Below are positions 47,261 to 59,896 of a stretch of DNA of 64,000 nucleotides, piece by piece. Every line of letters begins with the position of its first letter. Within the stretch, counting starts at the first letter, position 1. The position numbers were made by a program, and so were the translations under genes. The notes beneath the pieces were generated by a model, which was not told where the DNA came from, ran no database searches, and saw nothing but the letters and a program-made list of their open reading frames with translations. Origin of the DNA: Chaunax sp. Z400 (lineage: Eukaryota; Chordata; Actinopteri; Lophiiformes; Chaunacidae); the NCBI GenBank assembly GCA_037577475.1, contig CM075206.1:9085459-9149458 (forward strand), written 5' to 3'.

Positions 47261-50100
47261 AACTACGCATACATCTACACAAGATGCTGTTACTGTGGTG
47301 TCCTCCCATCCCCAATCCCCACCCCAAAACACACACACTCACAGGCCCTTGAGTGTTTTGATATTTAGCTCTATAGATTAGTGATCATCAGAAAGATGCC
47401 TCCTCCTGCTGAACCTACAGCCCATCATTGGCTACACATTTGCTTAAATCTCCCAGTTGCTTTACACACATGTTGTAGTGTTTTTGTACTAATACACTGT
47501 GAAATCATTCTACGGATTAGCAGGTGTGTGTATACAGAGAAATATTACATCCAACATCACAGTCTTATACTATTCTTGGATACAAAGCCCTTGTTTGCAT
47601 CTGTTCAGCAATGGAAATCTCAACAATACTGTTGGCTGCACAAGAGGAAAACATTCGCCAATCAGAGAAAGTTGCCTATCAGTTTTTTATCAAACATTCC
47701 CATCTGTGTAGCCAAGTCTGCTTAGTCATCCTTTGACCAGCCTGTACAAACTGGTGCATATTGAAGCGAGGAACCTAGCAGAAAAATTCTACATTAACAG
47801 CCGAGGTGGAGAAATGGTGCAACCCAACTCATCCCCTAGTTTGACTGGCTTTGGTAGCACCATGCACGGTGGTTTAAAGTCCCTCCTCTTCAGCATGCCA
47901 TATTTACAGAAACGATGAGTCAAGAGGAGGGGATATCTATTAAACAATTTGATTATTACTACATTCAGAAAAAGGCTTTTACAGCGCCATTATGTCATAC
48001 AACATCAGAATCTGAACGAATTCAGGCCAGACTAAAGTGGAAAAAAATAGAACTTTTCAATGAATATAACAAAATAGACTTTTCTCCAAAGGTAAATGAA
48101 TAAGAGTTTGTGATGGTTTTTGATGTGCCAGCCTGACCTGTTGGTGCTCATTAAATAATGACAGGATTCAGTCTGACACTGTGCACAGGTTCACATACAC
48201 AGGCCACATCCCAAAGCTTCGATAATGCTATTCTTCTGCTTTGCTTACTCACCTCCCACTTTATTTAAATTTCTTTTTAATGCTTTGCACCTGATCTGAG
48301 GCCAGAAAGATGAGGACGGGGTGCTCCTCAAATGCCTCGATCAGGCTCAATGAGAGGGGAGACAGCCAAGAAGGAAAGACGAAGCATTATCTTTGGATTT
48401 GGAAGTGGCCTTTGTTTTAGCTCATAGGATCATTCAGAGGTCACTTGACGGACACCAGCCTCGCTAGATTGATTTAAAGTAGGATATTAGTGATATAGAA
48501 GAGACAGAAAACACACAGCAGGACTAAGATCCCAGTTCACTCAGAGTCCCTTTCACTTTGGCTTGAAGTGCTGGAGCTTCCGTGTCGTAGTCCTACCTGC
48601 TCTACAAAAAGCTCTACAAACACAGAATGAGGCCACTTCTTTCAGAATTGACAGGAAGACTGGCAGCATTATCCTCAAAGGTCAGGGGGGTCGACAGGAA
48701 TTCATATTCTTCACACCTGTGTCCCCCCCCCCCCTGATAACAAAGAGGCAGATTATGGTCTGCTGAACTGCTGGATCACGAACACACACATACAAACACA
48801 TGCACACACCCAGAGGCCATGCAACTCATACTGTATGCACAAGAGAACAGTCCCCACACTTGAGGCTAGACACTCAGGACGGTTCATATGCTCACAAAAG
48901 GCAGAGGCAATGCTCCTCCCCACTACCCCCCCAAAAGAGTTCACAATTTTATCCCAGTGTGGAAAATGATCACACCCGATTTTGCGTTTTAAAACAACAT
49001 TGCAGATGAATGAGGCAGTGGTGTCCCCTTGAAATATGAGTCGTTGATCTCGTCCACATTTTCCACCTAACTTATTCAGAGATGTATCATTGAAGCATCA
49101 CCATTATGGCAGGCCAACTCCACTCTACAGGAAGAATTCATGGTGAGACGTGGATGTTATTGCTCTGAGTATTGCTTCGCATCTAAAAAATAACTACCAT
49201 TCGTGGACTAGTTATTGCTGACATGATTTCTTTTTTTTGTTTTTTTTTTGTTTGGGTTTACAAACTCATTTTGAGACCAAAAATAATAGATAACTAACTC
49301 AGAGCAGCAGGTAGTTGTTGTGATCTGGGCTTCCATTGAATTAGTGTCACAAATGCCTCAGAACTTGGAACAATACAGCAAAAATATTGCACAATTACAC
49401 ATTTTTCAATAAGGGTGCAACTCTTGTGTCCATCCAGTAATGATATAGCTCAATGCAATAAGTGTGAGGTTCACTGTGGTACAATGGGCATCAACAACAT
49501 TATTAAGGTCATAATGATGTCAGGGGACCATGACACATCACCTGCAGTGGCTTGTATGACCTAATGGAAAAAGACAAAAGGAGATCTGTGCTTGTTGGTT
49601 GGAAATTACACTTAGCATGCAGATCAGATATTAAGATGTTGGAGTGAAGCTCTAAAAAAAGATCAAATAAATGGAAATGCATTCCCTTCCCATACAAAAA
49701 GCATTTCAATAATTTTGCTATTAGGGCTTTTGTCTATAGGTTTGCAGTGATTTGATTAATATCCTGTAGGATTCATTTAATATTTGTTATCCTTTTAGGA
49801 ATTAATTTATCAATCAAATCAACTCATCAATAAAAATTTGAGTGATTTTCTCGGATAAAGAAAAATCAAACGTATAACAATTTCTAGACATTCAAAAAGT
49901 CATAAGCAAACCCCCATTAAAAAAGAGGACGCATAAGGTAGTTACATAATCCTATATTCGGTTTGATGCCTCCGTTAATCACTAAAAATGGAGGAGAGGG
50001 TTAATGGTGGGGTCTCCAGGGGCTTTGACTTGGGCCTCCCGGACGCGAGCTGAACTAAAACGCATTTGAATCACAGTCCAAAGACAAGAGACAAGAGAAA
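47261..50100. other. wasf3-gpr12 convergent intergenic region
   Basis: 2.8 kb without a gene I can support. It includes a C9 run at about 48723-48734, a short CA-rich block near 48783-48812 and T-rich tracts near 49229-49250. Open frames here are short and unlike known proteins. Confidence 0.6.
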
Positions 50101-50610
50101 ATTGAAGTGGTGAGGGGAAGAATACGCGGCATGATTTCTTTCTCGGCGCCTGTGGAGGACGCAGGGCGCGGATCACAGAGCGCTGGGTCTATTTTTAGCT
50201 CTCCGCGGCTGTTTAGCTTTCGACGCACGTTCAGAGTGCAGCAGCAGAGCGCCGGGATGCTGCTCCAGACGGGCTTTATGTGGAAATGCCTGCGCATTCA
50301 GCCGCAGCCGCTCTCTTCTCTCCTCTCCTCTCCTCTCCTCATCGCACACGCTGCTGTGTTAATCTGCCGTGCGCTTTTACGCACGCACGCACGCACGCAC
50401 AGGGACGCGAACTAATACCCCGTTCCTATAAGAAGAAAAAACAAGCACGTGTCAACCAAAGCTCCAGTGCTGTTAACTATATGCACATTCTATATACAGC
50501 AGCTGTCTGTAACACGTGATGCACTCAGCGCTCTCCGCAGAACAGAGGAAGGGCGTGGCACGGGTTGAACGGGAGGGGGCGAGATGCAGACCGCACAGTA
50601 ACCGCCTTTA
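50100..50610. promoter_or_regulatory. Orphan CpG-rich block with a consensus MEF2 site
   Basis: CpG is dense from about 50125 to 50280 and again near 50385-50410 (ACGC tetranucleotide run), far above the surrounding DNA. CTATTTTTAG at 50189-50198 is a perfect MEF2 element (YTAWWWWTAR). A CCTCT/CTCTC pentamer run lies near 50312-50340. The block lies 0.25-0.75 kb past the gpr12 stop and no gene starts here that I can see. Confidence 0.4.
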
Positions 50611-50849
50611 CCGGGGAAGACAGTGAGATACCTCGCCCTATGGCGAGGTTAACCAAGAAAAAACGCCATCCGTTCAGGTGGACTGTGGATAACTAAGCAA
50701 ACTGCCTCTGCCAGTAACATCTCCAGCCATTAGTGTAGCCACAGCCCTGTGCCACCTCCACTGCTACTGCTCTGTTTAACACCAGACAGATCCAGTGAGG
50801 AGCAGAGCTGAACCAAGACACCTCTCTCTTTCCACTTGGGTCTGCTTGG

Positions 50850-51869
50850 TCAGACATCACTAGGGGTCCGTGCTCGCTGGGCCACACTGGCCGGCACACA
50901 GCCGCAGCACACCAGCCACAAAGCCTTCTGGATCTCCTGGTTCCTGAAGGCGTAGATGACTGGGTTGATGACAGAGTTGTAGGTGGCAGGCACCAGGGTG
51001 GCATAGGTGTAGAGTGGAGGGTAGGTGTAATCTGCGATGAGAGAGTAGACAGTGAATGGCATCCAGCAGGCAGCAAAGGTACCCAGGATGATGGCCAGCG
51101 TGGATACGCCCTTCCGTGTTGTGACGTAGTGGGGTGTGGCAGCCAGGAAGTGGTGCTGGAGGGCGATCTGGTGAGCGTGGCGCATCACAATTTTGCAGAT
51201 CTGAACATAGAGTTGCAGCATGAGACCGAAGAGCAGCAGGAAGGACACAGACAGCACGGCAATGTTGTTCTTTGTGAGCGGCCGCACCACGCTGCATGTA
51301 GCCTCCTCTGCTAGGCAGTTGACCCCTGTGACCGGTAGCAGGCCCAGACACAGGGAGAGGCCCCACAGCAGCACGAGCATGGTGTACGTGAAAGCCGCTG
51401 TCCGCTCTGAGTTGTAGGTGAGGGCATAGTACAGCGACAGGTAGCGGTCAATTGTGATGGCCAGCAGGCTGAAGACAGAGGCAGAGAAGGAGGCCACCAC
51501 CAGGCCTACGGTCAACAACTGGGCTGAGTCAGAACGCAGCAAGTAGGCACAGGTGAAATGAAGGACCAGGCCCAGGCCGGCCAGCAGGTCGGCCAGTGCC
51601 AGACTGCCAATCAGCAGGAACATGGGAGCTCTGAGTGCTGGGTTCTGCCAGATCACCAGGACCACCAGTGCATTCTCACAAGCGATAAGAGTCCCTGATG
51701 AGCACAGCACAATGTCCCAGGGGTTGACGAGCAAGGGCAGCTGGCTAGGCGGGAGGGAGTCTGGTGGGAACGTCCCCAGACTGGTGCTGTTGTCCACCGG
51801 TCCTCCACTGGCCCATGCTGTGGGGTCAGGGGTCAGCCAGGTGGGGGTGACTGCCGGCTCTTCACTCAT
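50850..51869 (-). CDS. gpr12: Orphan class A G-protein-coupled receptor GPR12
   Basis: Constitutively Gs-coupled receptor of the GPR3/6/12 group that raises cAMP; mainly neural and oocyte roles in mammals (family knowledge). A single coding exon, 339 aa (human 334), starts at ATG 51869-51867, 12 bases after a splice acceptor (CATTTTCAG), so a non-coding 5' exon exists. A longer reading to 51971 would run through that acceptor and is not used. Visible: N-terminal glycosylation sequon NST near 27; VNPWDIVLCSSGTLIACENA in TM1; LRAPMFLLIGSLALADLLAG in TM2; DRYLSLYYALTY after TM3; VRPLTKNN in ECL2; ICKIVMRHAHQIALQHHFLA in ICL3; GTFAACWMPFT in TM6; NPVIYAFRNQEIQKALW after TM7; and CCGC palmitoylation cysteines with SDV at the C-terminus. 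The ECL2 sequence is GVNCL where I recall GWNCL in human. Confidence 0.96.
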   Translation of the reverse strand: MSEEPAVTPTWLTPDPTAWASGGPVDNSTSLGTFPPDSLPPSQLPLLVNPWDIVLCSSGTLIACENALVVLVIWQNPALRAPMFLLIGSLALADLLAGLGLVLHFTCAYLLRSDSAQLLTVGLVVASFSASVFSLLAITIDRYLSLYYALTYNSERTAAFTYTMLVLLWGLSLCLGLLPVTGVNCLAEEATCSVVRPLTKNNIAVLSVSFLLLFGLMLQLYVQICKIVMRHAHQIALQHHFLAATPHYVTTRKGVSTLAIILGTFAACWMPFTVYSLIADYTYPPLYTYATLVPATYNSVINPVIYAFRNQEIQKALWLVCCGCVPASVAQRARTPSDV

Positions 51870-52379
51870 TATTCTCCCTGTCTGAAAATGACAAAGACAT
51901 AAACCCAGACTGAAAACACACAAAGGTAATTTGTAATAACACTTTGCAGCATGCTCTTTCATAATGGGCATAAAACAAAATCCCTAACTGAACAGGAACA
52001 AGGAGGACCCTGAATAAATCTGAAACACGTGTCCCATACTGTGTTTTTTTTTAACCTTTAAAATTTCATGCACTGAAGACTAAAACACTGGGGATCTTAA
52101 TTCTGGATATATTTTCTTAAATAATTAAACAGCGTAGGCCTACAGCAATAAAGATATTCATTTAAACTGTAGACAGTTAACAGGCCATGCATTTTCCTAT
52201 TGGAATTAAACTGTTTAAGCTGTTATAACAAAGGCCTATATGCATCACACCTGAGTAGCTTTATTTATTGATGCATGCACAAGAGGAAAAATGAAAGAGG
52301 GGTAATAGAAAACCACAAGATTTGCAGCAAATTTCGCACATGCTAAAAGAATGGGGATATCAATAATCCTCCAGAACCT

Positions 52380-52960
52380 GCAAAAGTCACCAAATTCGCC
52401 TTCCACGGCAGAAGATACCGCGCCCGCCATGAAAATGTATCCTCTCTCTAACGCCATATATTCATCGCACACTGGCGGCCATATGGTACCGCTTTACCCT
52501 CTCCGCACCTTGCATCAGAGAAGCAGCGGCTGCTCCACGTCAGCACAAGGATGCTGAGGGGAAAACAGGCGGCATTTTTTTTCATGCATGTCAAGGATGC
52601 TCGATAATCCCGGTCCGCCTAGCCTACCTTGACTCTGTGAGGTGAGACTTCCCGTCTAGATGGAAGAACGACAGCTTTGTGTTTCCATGTTAGTGGTAAG
52701 GAAGGTGCAGCGCCGGCGGACAGAGACGCAGCCCAGAGAGGGAGGGGGGGGGATGATGGTTCTCTCTGCCTGAAAGCGGAAAAAAGAGCGTCTCTCCCGT
52801 TAACGGCGCATCGCCGTGGACTGCGGCTGTGCAGGGAGCAGCGACGGAAGAGAGGAAGAGGATGGGGATGTGTGTGTGGAGGAGAGGTCGATGATGAAGG
52901 AGGAGTCCCAGATGGGTAAGACCTCCTGAGACTGGCTGAACTCCGCTGCACGTCTGTTTC
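52380..52960 (-). promoter_or_regulatory. gpr12: gpr12 promoter / probable non-coding first exon
   Basis: GC- and CpG-rich block upstream of gpr12. A good donor on minus, GTCAAG|GTAGGC, follows about 52628, and could join to the acceptor at 51882. The exon would lie between 52628 and about 52910. Frames in it (for example 110 codons from 52951) are GC-driven and unlike known proteins. Confidence 0.4.
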
Positions 52961-53533
52961 TGTCTCAAGGACAAAGGCAGGTGTGCAGCGTTGTCTTTAT
53001 TTCAACAAGCAAAACATGTCTTTGACCACGTGCTCCAAACATATGTCCCTCAACCAATGAAGCTGATTCCTGTTTGTACTTTAAATTGAGCTTCGACTCA
53101 AGTTTCAGGGATGAAGATGCTGGATGCAGAGACTCACTTTCCTCCAGTGACGCCCTGCTATTCTGGTCCTGTCTGTGCTATTAACAGCAACTCCGATGTG
53201 TGTCACCCCCTCCCTCCCCTGTCCTCCATCTTCTCTGCCTCCATCCTTGCAGCACTACCTCCAACACACCTCGGCTGATGAGGGACTGATGGGAGCTGGT
53301 GTGCATCAGTGGCCACTCTTGGCTCATCAAGCATTGTGTCAGGTGTGTGCGTGGGTTTGTCTAAAGCGCCTGAATGGATTAAAAATAGCTCTCGTTGCAG
53401 TGGGATAGCAGGGCTACCAGGTAAGATCACTAGGGGGCGATGCTGAGCTGTATGAGTCATCAGTGCTCACCTGTGGGACACAGAAAAGAAAAGAAAAGAA
53501 AAAGAGAGCACACTCTTCCTCAATCTTACTGGC

Positions 53534-53539
53534 TTTATT
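53534..53539 (-). terminator. usp12: usp12 polyadenylation signal (AATAAA on minus)
   Basis: TTTATT on plus equals AATAAA on minus, about 740 nt past the usp12 stop. An AAAAG-type simple repeat lies just beyond, at about 53483-53505. The interval 52961-53520 between gpr12 and this site holds no gene I recognise. Confidence 0.55.
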
Positions 53540-54275
53540 TCTTTTTCTTTAAAACAGAAAATAATCGCTTCACAACAGGCCTTTTTAAGCAAACCCTCAC
53601 ATTAAACTTGCCAACACCTACAAAACTGTATCAAAAGTGCACCATAGTGTTAATACATCTTTTCCAGGTCTAACATTTTCCAATATTATCTTCTTGTTAT
53701 ATTTATACAATTACCATCCTGTACACTGTAGAAATATACAACCCAATGTGTCGCATAAGTGGGACACTCATTCCTCATCCCTCACCCATCCTCATTTGCA
53801 TCAATGATCATAAACATGATCCACTCTCACTAAATCCCAGTGCAGAGCAACAGTGTGGAGGATGAAGACATTGGGCCAGTTTTACACCATATTAATTATT
53901 AAATACCCATTCAAGCCCACACCCTTGGCAGAAATTAATACGCCACTCATACGACCAACCAACATATGTACAACCCTCATTCAATGTCTTTTTTTTAAAA
54001 ACAATCTTGACACAGTTTTCATTCTTTATCGTCTAATTGCAGCAGCAGCCAGCCAGGAGGGGGAAGAGAGGGGTAAAAAGGGACACAGAGGCCAGGAGGG
54101 GACAGCTGGTACGTAGGGGGGAAACTTCCACAGCTGAGCTGCAGCACTGAGTGCGTAAAAGCACAAGTATGATATCCATGCAGGCTGCTGTGGCGTGTTT
54201 ATGATCCACTGCTCCACACAAAGAGGGAACACAGCATTCCTCCTGGTTTCTCTGTTGAAACACTTGGCTCCATGT

Positions 54276-57200
54276 CTAGTCTCTGGACTGGTAAAAGAGA
54301 ATGTAGCCCGACTCAGAGTTCTTGGAGATTTCAGAAGTGAGACCGTAGAATTCTTCTATGGCCTGTGCATCAATTTTCTACAACAGAGAGACAACAGACA
54401 GCGGGGTTAGACAAAATTAATGTTACTATGAATACTAAATCAAATGTATACACACACTAATTCAATTACCTCTACAATGTCGTCATCAAACAGCAGCCAG
54501 AAGTCGTGGCTTTTCACAATAGCGATGTAGTGACCCCTGTTTGGACCACTGAAAAGAAATAGTACACGGTATTAGTGCTACAAAGTAAACTTTAGTCTCC
54601 AAGATAGTAAATACACACCCAGACTCAGTGGGCGTGTAACACTGCATGTCTCTAATATTCCTATTAGTTTTGATGTGGCTGCTTGAGTGGGAGAATGTGC
54701 AGCTTTAACATTTATATTTGTTATATTATGTAAGTGACCTCGTGTCAGGTAAGTGCATAGGTGCACCCGACTTAAACCTGAGCAAAGAACCTTTAACGGG
54801 CCTTTAAAGAAGAGACAAAAAATGACACCTGACACATTTTGCATGTTGACAATAGAGCGACAAACCAGTACTAGACTGAGGCCTGCCTAGTACTGTAGGA
54901 TCTGGGCTCTATTAACATTAATATGCGATCAAAATGTTATAGAATCAGCGTTTACAGCCATGTTTAATTTGCACTTAGAAATGAGTAAGCATGAGACAAA
55001 AAATGTAGAAATTATACACAACCCTGTGTTGTTCTATCATGACAACACTGGCCCAGTTCAGTTACTGCACTGCTATTCTGACATGCAACAGCATAATAGG
55101 CACTGCTTACCTTCACTGAGAGGTTCTCTTACACTTCATTAGACAGATCCAACTCTTCCCTAATTCTTTGATGCAAGTAAAAACTGGTCCACGGTTGCGA
55201 AAGCAGCTAAAAATATCCTACTAGTGTTTAAACCTGATCATCACCATCATTACATTTCTTAATCTGTGCTTTACATCAAACATTATCATCAGCTGTCATT
55301 AGTAGATAGCTTTTAGTTTTAGTTTTTTGGGAATTGGGACATAGTAATTACATCATCACCAAATAGTAACCAGGATGTCCCTACAGTGACACCTTCAAAT
55401 AAAAAATAGACCACCAAGCATCAAGGTAAAATAAAACTTCTCAAAAATTGCAGTTTTAATTACATAACTGATGCAATGATTTGTTTTTAATATTTATAAA
55501 TACATTTAACATAATTGTGTTAGAGTACTGAAAAATGTTTATATCTTGAGGCCTGCATCAGGATACACACAGAATTGTGGGCTGAATATACGGTTTCATG
55601 CCTTATATAGCCTGAAATCGTGGCATCAATATCAAGATACAACTCTCTGTTCTGAAAATAACTGGCAATAGGAAACTGAGACGGGAGAAGACTCAGACAA
55701 ATCATTTACATCTGTAGGGCTCCAGACTCACTTGCTCAACTCCACATACATTTGACCTTTTAAATATACTTTCTTAACATATTCAGTCGTGAAAGGCTAG
55801 AGTCTGTTCCAACATGCACTCTTTTTAAAGCAGGGAAACATCTTGTATAAACAGAGAAACTCCCACTCCTACTGAGTCAAAGCTGCAGCTGAGAAAAAGT
55901 ATGGCACAGATGAACAATGATTTATGAGGGACTGTTTTTCTCCTGTAAGAACTGATTTATTTATTTACTCTTCAGCTTAAAGGTTTCAATGCATTTTGAT
56001 AGACCAATGATTAGTCTGCTTATCTCCACTTGTTGGAGTTATAAAGCTGTTGTATTATTGGCTATGTGTTGGCACCTACAGACCTTCCACAGTGCACCAC
56101 CACAGCGACCAAGTCGTAGAGCCTCTCCGGATTGGTGGCGTCCCCGGATGTGTTGAAGAGGCGGAGCTCCAGGGGGAAGACGACGCGATAGGACAGCTTG
56201 GTATAGCGCTGCAGCTGCTCCATATACTTAAAACGCTTCAGGTGCAAGGCCAAGATCATTGGCAGTTTCTTTACACGCATCCTAAGTCACAAACATTAAA
56301 GTCAGACACTATGTCTAAATACCAAAACCACAGAAATACATTAACACAACTAAGAATCACTTATTAAGAATGAACCAGTTTACTTACCTCTTGTGTGCCT
56401 CCTGCTTGCTTCTACATTCTTCACAGTAGTACTTGTACTCGCTGCACAGTGTCTCTGTGTTACTGAAACCTCTGAGGAGTCGTCAAACACAGAGAATTGG
56501 TCAATATACTATCTGAAATCCATGACTACAAATGAATAATTTCATTTCAATGAACTGCATTCTCCTCATGCAATTTTTTCCCCTAAATTTTAGCACAGAC
56601 TGACTCTTGAACATCCATCAGCCTCATATAAACATTACCAGGTAAGAGCACTTCATGTGATCCTCTTCAAAACAAAATTAATATATATATTTTAAAACTA
56701 TAACCACAGACTGAAACCTCTAAAATTGTTGCAACTTTAAGTTTATACTTAAAACGAATAATGATTAAAAGCCCCAATGCCATTAAAGAGTGCTTTTCTT
56801 AGGAGAGGGGGCGCTACACCAGAGCGACTCCCGGCACAGCTCCCCTTACAGAACTTTACACCTGGTCAGTAATCAGGAAAGCCACTTCCATCACTCAGGA
56901 CCCCACCCATCCTTTCAGTTACCACCATCAGGTCGCCGCTACAAAGTCCCGCTAGCCCGGAAAAAAATACATTAAAAAAATCTTTCATTCCCACGGCTGT
57001 CAACACCCTCAACAGTTTAAAACAGGCAACTCATCCCACCTCAGTTACATTGTTTTGTTGGTTACAGTTTTTATATACTGTTCTATGTCTTGTTGTTAGC
57101 TATGGCCTACATGTGTTTTTATCATGTGTTCTAACCTATTTAAGGTTGAGTCGGTCAAAGACAAATTTCTGTTACTTCTAACAGACAATAAAGTTTTTCT

Positions 57201-59896
57201 TCTTTCTTCTTCTAGTTCTGTGATGCTTGCAAACATTTGCTCCTTTTTGTGTTACTTAAAATTGGTGGCTACAACATTTTGGAATAAAATGCTTGACTAG
57301 GATCCAATTGTCATCATAGACTCATCTGAAAATTGTTTTCATTAATAATCATTTGGTTTCTTGATTTTCTGCAAATAGTGAAAAATGTCTACCACAAATT
57401 TCCAGGACGCTAACTTGAGTTCTTCAGTGTTTTTAAGAAATTTATTTTATTTCAATGTCAGAAAAAGAATGGCAGGAAATCCCCACTTTTGAGAAGCTGG
57501 TGTTTCCATCTGATTAATATTCTGTCAATCAACTACTAATCCTGCTCCCTCAATGCGTGGTGTATCTCCGCTTCTATATATGGGTAATTTACCTGAGGCA
57601 ATGTGTGATGGAAGTATTCTGTTCTACATCCACAGAAAGGTCCAGAAAGTCCTCATCTTTGCTGCTTATCTGTAGAGAAAAAAATAGCTAAAAGCAACTA
57701 CTTCCAAATAATAGACAAATGTGTCAGTCTGATCATTTTGAATTATTATTAAAATGCCTTACTTTCATCCAATGAGAGCTGTGCCTATACAGTCATAAAA
57801 AACCTTCAGAACGCTATTTTACCTAAAACATTGTTTGCACACAAACTGAGACAACCTAAACCGTTTTCTACTGTTGTGCCAAGAAGCTTCATCGATGCAA
57901 GATGCAAGATTCCAGATTCCAGAAACCAGCAGCAGGATGCTTGACTTGGATGAAAACTTGTTTAAACAAGACTGGTCACACACAGTAGATGTTTGGGGTA
58001 AGCCATTTTAATGTCTCCCTTGTATGAAAACAGCAATCAAACATCTTACCGTTTCGCAGGTGAGGCAGCGTGTCTCATTGGTCAGAGTGCCTTGGAAGAT
58101 CTCATGGACCCAGGTAGGAGCGGGCGTGGCATTACTGTTGTTGTTCTGACAGTCCAATGTACCGTTGGCAAGGCGGCCATTGGTCTTCTCCTGCTTCCTC
58201 TCCTCCTGAAGCAGATCTGCAATGGTGTTGAGTAGGTAGTTCAGGAACTCGTGAGCATCTTGTTGCATGTAATTGTCAAACAGCTCTGAGGAAGAAAGTA
58301 CAGAGAGAGACACGTTAGAGCTTCCAATTCTACATGTTCAGCAGGTCCTTCAGCCTCTTCCGCTGTCTTTGAGCTCTGCACAAGTGAGTAGACAACAAGA
58401 AAGAGGATTTTAAAACAGCGGTTAAAGTGATGATTTAACACTGTGCTGTTCCCTCCCCATTAGTTTCCTCTCACCATTCTCCTTGCGTAGCCGTGTGATG
58501 AACTTCTTGGGTGGTATGACACCCACCTTCCTCTTCTGGTTGGCAATACTGTGGAACAGGTCAGCCAGGCAGGTGAGGAGATTCTCCTTCCTCCGAGGCT
58601 GACTGCGGTACGCCAAGATCTTCTCCCGAAATGGTCGGCAGAAGTACAGAGCCTGCAGCACTGAGTTGCAGTAGCAGGTGTTCCCGAACTAAAACCACAC
58701 ATGGCATAGAGCAGAATGACTGAGAGTATGCATCGAGGAGAGATGTATACAATTGCCTCAATCTGCACAGTGCATCATTTACTTACATTGACCAGGCCAA
58801 AGTAGTGTTCATTGACCGGAAACTGCTCAGATCCAATCTCTTTCTCCAGTGCAGAGGCATTGGCGCCCTGTAAATACACAGAGACAATATATTTTGAATT
58901 TCTGTGAAATAAGGCTTAACAATGAGAAAAACACAGCAATGCAACTACTTAAAAAAACATTAAGCATTCAGCAAATGAGAAGGCAGCAGCTCGGTATTTT
59001 TTTTTTTTTTTTTTAAAGGTAACTTGTTGCTGAGATAAACCAAAACCAAATTCCTAGACTGAACGGTTTCACCTTCCACCTCCACTCTGACCTTTAATGC
59101 CACTAGACGTAAAAGCATTTTTAGTGACAGGTCAATCCCTGGCCAGTGCTTACAAAAAGTGGTCTGAAATAACAGCATTAGATTACGTCTCAGCTTCTTC
59201 TTCTTCTTCTAGTATGATTCGGTAAGGGTTAACCGAGTATGTTACGATGTTAGGTGCAGACAGCAGCGAACTAGGCAGAGTGGACGAAAACCTGGAACAG
59301 GTCCACAGCTGCGCAGCTAATGTTAAACCATGTCGTCATTGCCAACGCTAATAAGAGCTGGTAGTTTGACCAAGGCCAACACTTCAATTTGTCCCTCACG
59401 GTTTCCCCACGCATGGTTCAAACGATCTCTGTCAGAAATAATTTATCCAGCGGTGCTCTGGTCGTTGGTAAGATGCAACACTGATTTAGCATTATTACCT
59501 TCACGTTAGCTAGTTAGCTGAGAATCCCAGTTGCAGCAGGTGCACGGTCACAGTGTTCAAAGAAGCTGTGATAAATATTAACCAAATAAGTCGTCAAGCG
59601 TTTAGGTGAAAGAAAGTCAATTGTAAAGAATGACCAACTACAATCGTTAGCAAAGAGACCAGAACGAATTAGACTGTGGGCGGCTGCTTGCCTAGCTATA
59701 ACGTTAGTCGCAAAAACTGATAGGCTAGCACAGATACCAGAATTAACTGCTTATTTTAAAAAACTGCTTATTATGTAAAACCAATAACAGTGGAGCCATG
59801 TCACATAATAACCTGACTAATGCCCCTATGTGACTGTCGCGCACTCACCATGGTACAAAAAGAGGCAAATTTGGAGACTGTCATTAGGATTTCCAT
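54276..59896 (-). CDS. usp12: Ubiquitin-specific protease 12 (USP12/USP46 type deubiquitinase)
   Basis: Cysteine protease that removes ubiquitin; weakly active alone and stimulated by the WD-repeat proteins UAF1 (WDR48) and WDR20 (family knowledge). Nine exons on minus: 59896-59849, 58867-58787, 58688-58475, 58285-58050, 57669-57593, 56471-56388, 56281-56084, 54548-54470 and 54377-54276. Total 372 aa (human 370). Visible: [12 protein letters not shown] start; Cys box [17 protein letters not shown] with catalytic Cys48; [40 protein letters not shown]; zinc-site pairs CLTC and [19 protein letters not shown]; and the His box [20 protein letters not shown] with catalytic His at about 319 and Asp near 335. 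It ends [12 protein letters not shown]. The His box is split across an intron after GGAAG, as in the family. The [12 protein letters not shown] start separates USP12 from USP46, and the neighbours agree. Confidence 0.97.
54549..56083 (-). other. usp12: usp12 intron 7
   Basis: 1.5 kb between exons 7 and 8. AT-rich, with no gene or confident repeat. Confidence 0.7.
56790..57215 (+). mobile_element. 3' end of a LINE-type retrotransposon
   Basis: The plus frame contains [20 protein letters not shown], then after a frame break [14 protein letters not shown], the common C-terminus of several fish LINE groups. It ends ACAGACAATAAAGTTTTTCT followed by a TTCTTCT tail. It is 5'-truncated and lies antisense in usp12 intron 5. 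The clade (Rex1/CR1/L1-like) cannot be fixed by eye. Confidence 0.65.
57318..57545 (+). mobile_element. Dispersed MITE-like element, copy 5
   Basis: Carries GAAAATTGTTTTCATTAATA, GGTTTCTTGATTTTCTGCAA, ATAGTGAAAAATGTCTACCA and a terminal GATTAATATTCTGTCAATCA. It lies 48 nt or less from usp12 exon 5 on its far side. Confidence 0.55.

Noticed and set aside
50860..51366. 168-codon minus ORF overlapping gpr12
   Set aside because: Out-of-frame shadow of the receptor coding exon.
51870..51971. N-terminal extension of gpr12 to 51971
   Set aside because: It crosses a good splice acceptor (CAG at 51884-51882), uses a non-conserved sequence and leaves the family's N-terminus.
56803..56817. CTCF-like right half-site GGGGGCGCT
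   Set aside because: Only the right half fits the consensus and it lies inside a LINE fragment.
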